Shown here piece after piece: positions 5,146 through 5,347 of a stretch of DNA of 5,347 nt; position 1 is the first letter of the stretch, and the number at the start of each line of letters is the position of its first letter. The stretch is from assembly GCA_002418295.1 (NCBI GenBank), contig DIDU01000012.1:2761-8107 (forward strand). Direction: 5' to 3'. The translations under genes and the position numbers were made by a program. The notes under the pieces are model-generated. The model did not search any database. It saw only the letters and a program-made list of their open reading frames with translations, and was not told the origin of the DNA. This DNA comes from Carnobacterium sp. UBA5792 (GTDB lineage: Bacteria > Bacillota > Bacilli > Lactobacillales > Carnobacteriaceae).

Positions 5146-5347
5146 TCAACTGCTTTTTTTCAAAAAAGCAGAAGGCGCCTGACCATAGTATTTTTTAAAT
5201 AATTTACTGAAATAAAGAGCATCTTCATATCCTACTAAATGTGAAATCTCTTTAATCGTAATTTCTTTCTCCGTTTCCATTAACACTTTTGCTTGTTCTA
5301 AACGTATTTTGATCAAATGATTGATCGGAGAGTCACCGGTCTCTTCT
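5146..5347 (-). CDS. AraC-family transcriptional regulator, C-terminal DNA-binding part (truncated by window edge)
   Basis: Translating the minus strand from the right edge gives 66 residues that end in TGA at 5148-5146. They cover most of an AraC/XylS double helix-turn-helix domain. SPINHLIKIRLEQAKVLM (about residues 6-23) is the helix linking the two HTH units. ITIKEISHLVGYEDALYFSK (29-48) is the second HTH with the diagnostic 'VGYxDxxYFSKxFKK' pattern. FKKYYGQAPSAFLKK (50-64) matches the family's 'GxSPxxFR' end. The N-terminal sensing domain lies outside the window, so the ligand cannot be guessed. Its position next to the GT8 pair suggests, without proving, a link; AraC regulators often control the divergent gene on their other side. 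The last codons contain an inverted repeat (5150-5171). Confidence 0.93.
   Translation of the reverse strand, partial: EETGDSPINHLIKIRLEQAKVLMETEKEITIKEISHLVGYEDALYFSKLFKKYYGQAPSAFLKKSS
5150..5171. repeat. 10-bp inverted repeat inside the 3' end of the AraC gene
   Basis: CTGCTTTTTT (5150-5159) and AAAAAAGCAG (5162-5171) are exact reverse complements separated by TC. The element overlaps the last codons of the regulator (Ala-Phe-Leu-Lys-Lys-Ser-Ser). With a two-base spacer the loop would open a few A-T pairs. It may add to 3'-end structure, or arise from Lys-Lys-Ser codon choice. Confidence 0.6.

Overview
The window looks like chromosomal DNA from a low-GC Gram-positive bacterium, most likely a member of the Lactobacillales (Carnobacterium- or Enterococcus-like). 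The support is the AT-rich base composition, strong AAGGAGG-type ribosome binding sites, U-tailed hairpin terminators, and the style of the encoded proteins (type II NADH dehydrogenase, GT8 glycosyltransferases, AraC-type regulator). The genus is inference. I see no CRISPR array, tRNA, rRNA, complete insertion sequence or prophage gene.

Layout, left to right. (1) Positions 1-330 hold no convincing gene. They contain an AT-rich, inverted-repeat-rich stretch, a candidate extended -10 promoter, and a duplicated ribosome-binding-site/ATG module just before the first gene. (2) Positions 331-1536 (+) encode a complete type II NADH:quinone oxidoreductase (NDH-2), closed by a strong hairpin at 1597-1652 that can work in both directions. 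(3) Positions 2868-1807 (-) form a probable two-gene operon. The first gene encodes a permuted NlpC/P60-like (YiiX/LRAT-type) cysteine hydrolase candidate, and the second a hotdog-fold acyl-CoA thioesterase. The operon converges on the NDH-2 terminator. (4) Positions 2869-3202 are a divergent control region with candidate promoters in both directions and a near-perfect 22-bp operator-like palindrome. (5) Positions 3203-4072 and 4194-5048 (+) encode two paralogous family 8 glycosyltransferases, separated by a hairpin and a perfect tandem 9-mer. (6) A strong bidirectional terminator at 5077-5116 separates them from the 3' end of an AraC-family regulator on the minus strand, which runs off the right edge.

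How the genes work together: NDH-2 stands alone as a respiratory or redox enzyme. The cysteine hydrolase/thioesterase pair may act on acyl or thioester substrates, but no substrate is visible. The two GT8 enzymes share all catalytic motifs and differ in the region expected to contact the acceptor, so they may add successive or alternative sugars to a cell-surface glycan, glycolipid or glycoprotein. No acceptor gene is present. In both GT8 genes the best ribosome binding site supports an internal ATG over an upstream in-frame TTG.

Nothing here forces a claim of a wholly new system. The least ordinary items are the divergent control region with its palindrome, the putative intracellular permuted cysteine hydrolase paired with a thioesterase, and the GT8 tandem with its intervening hairpin and repeat.
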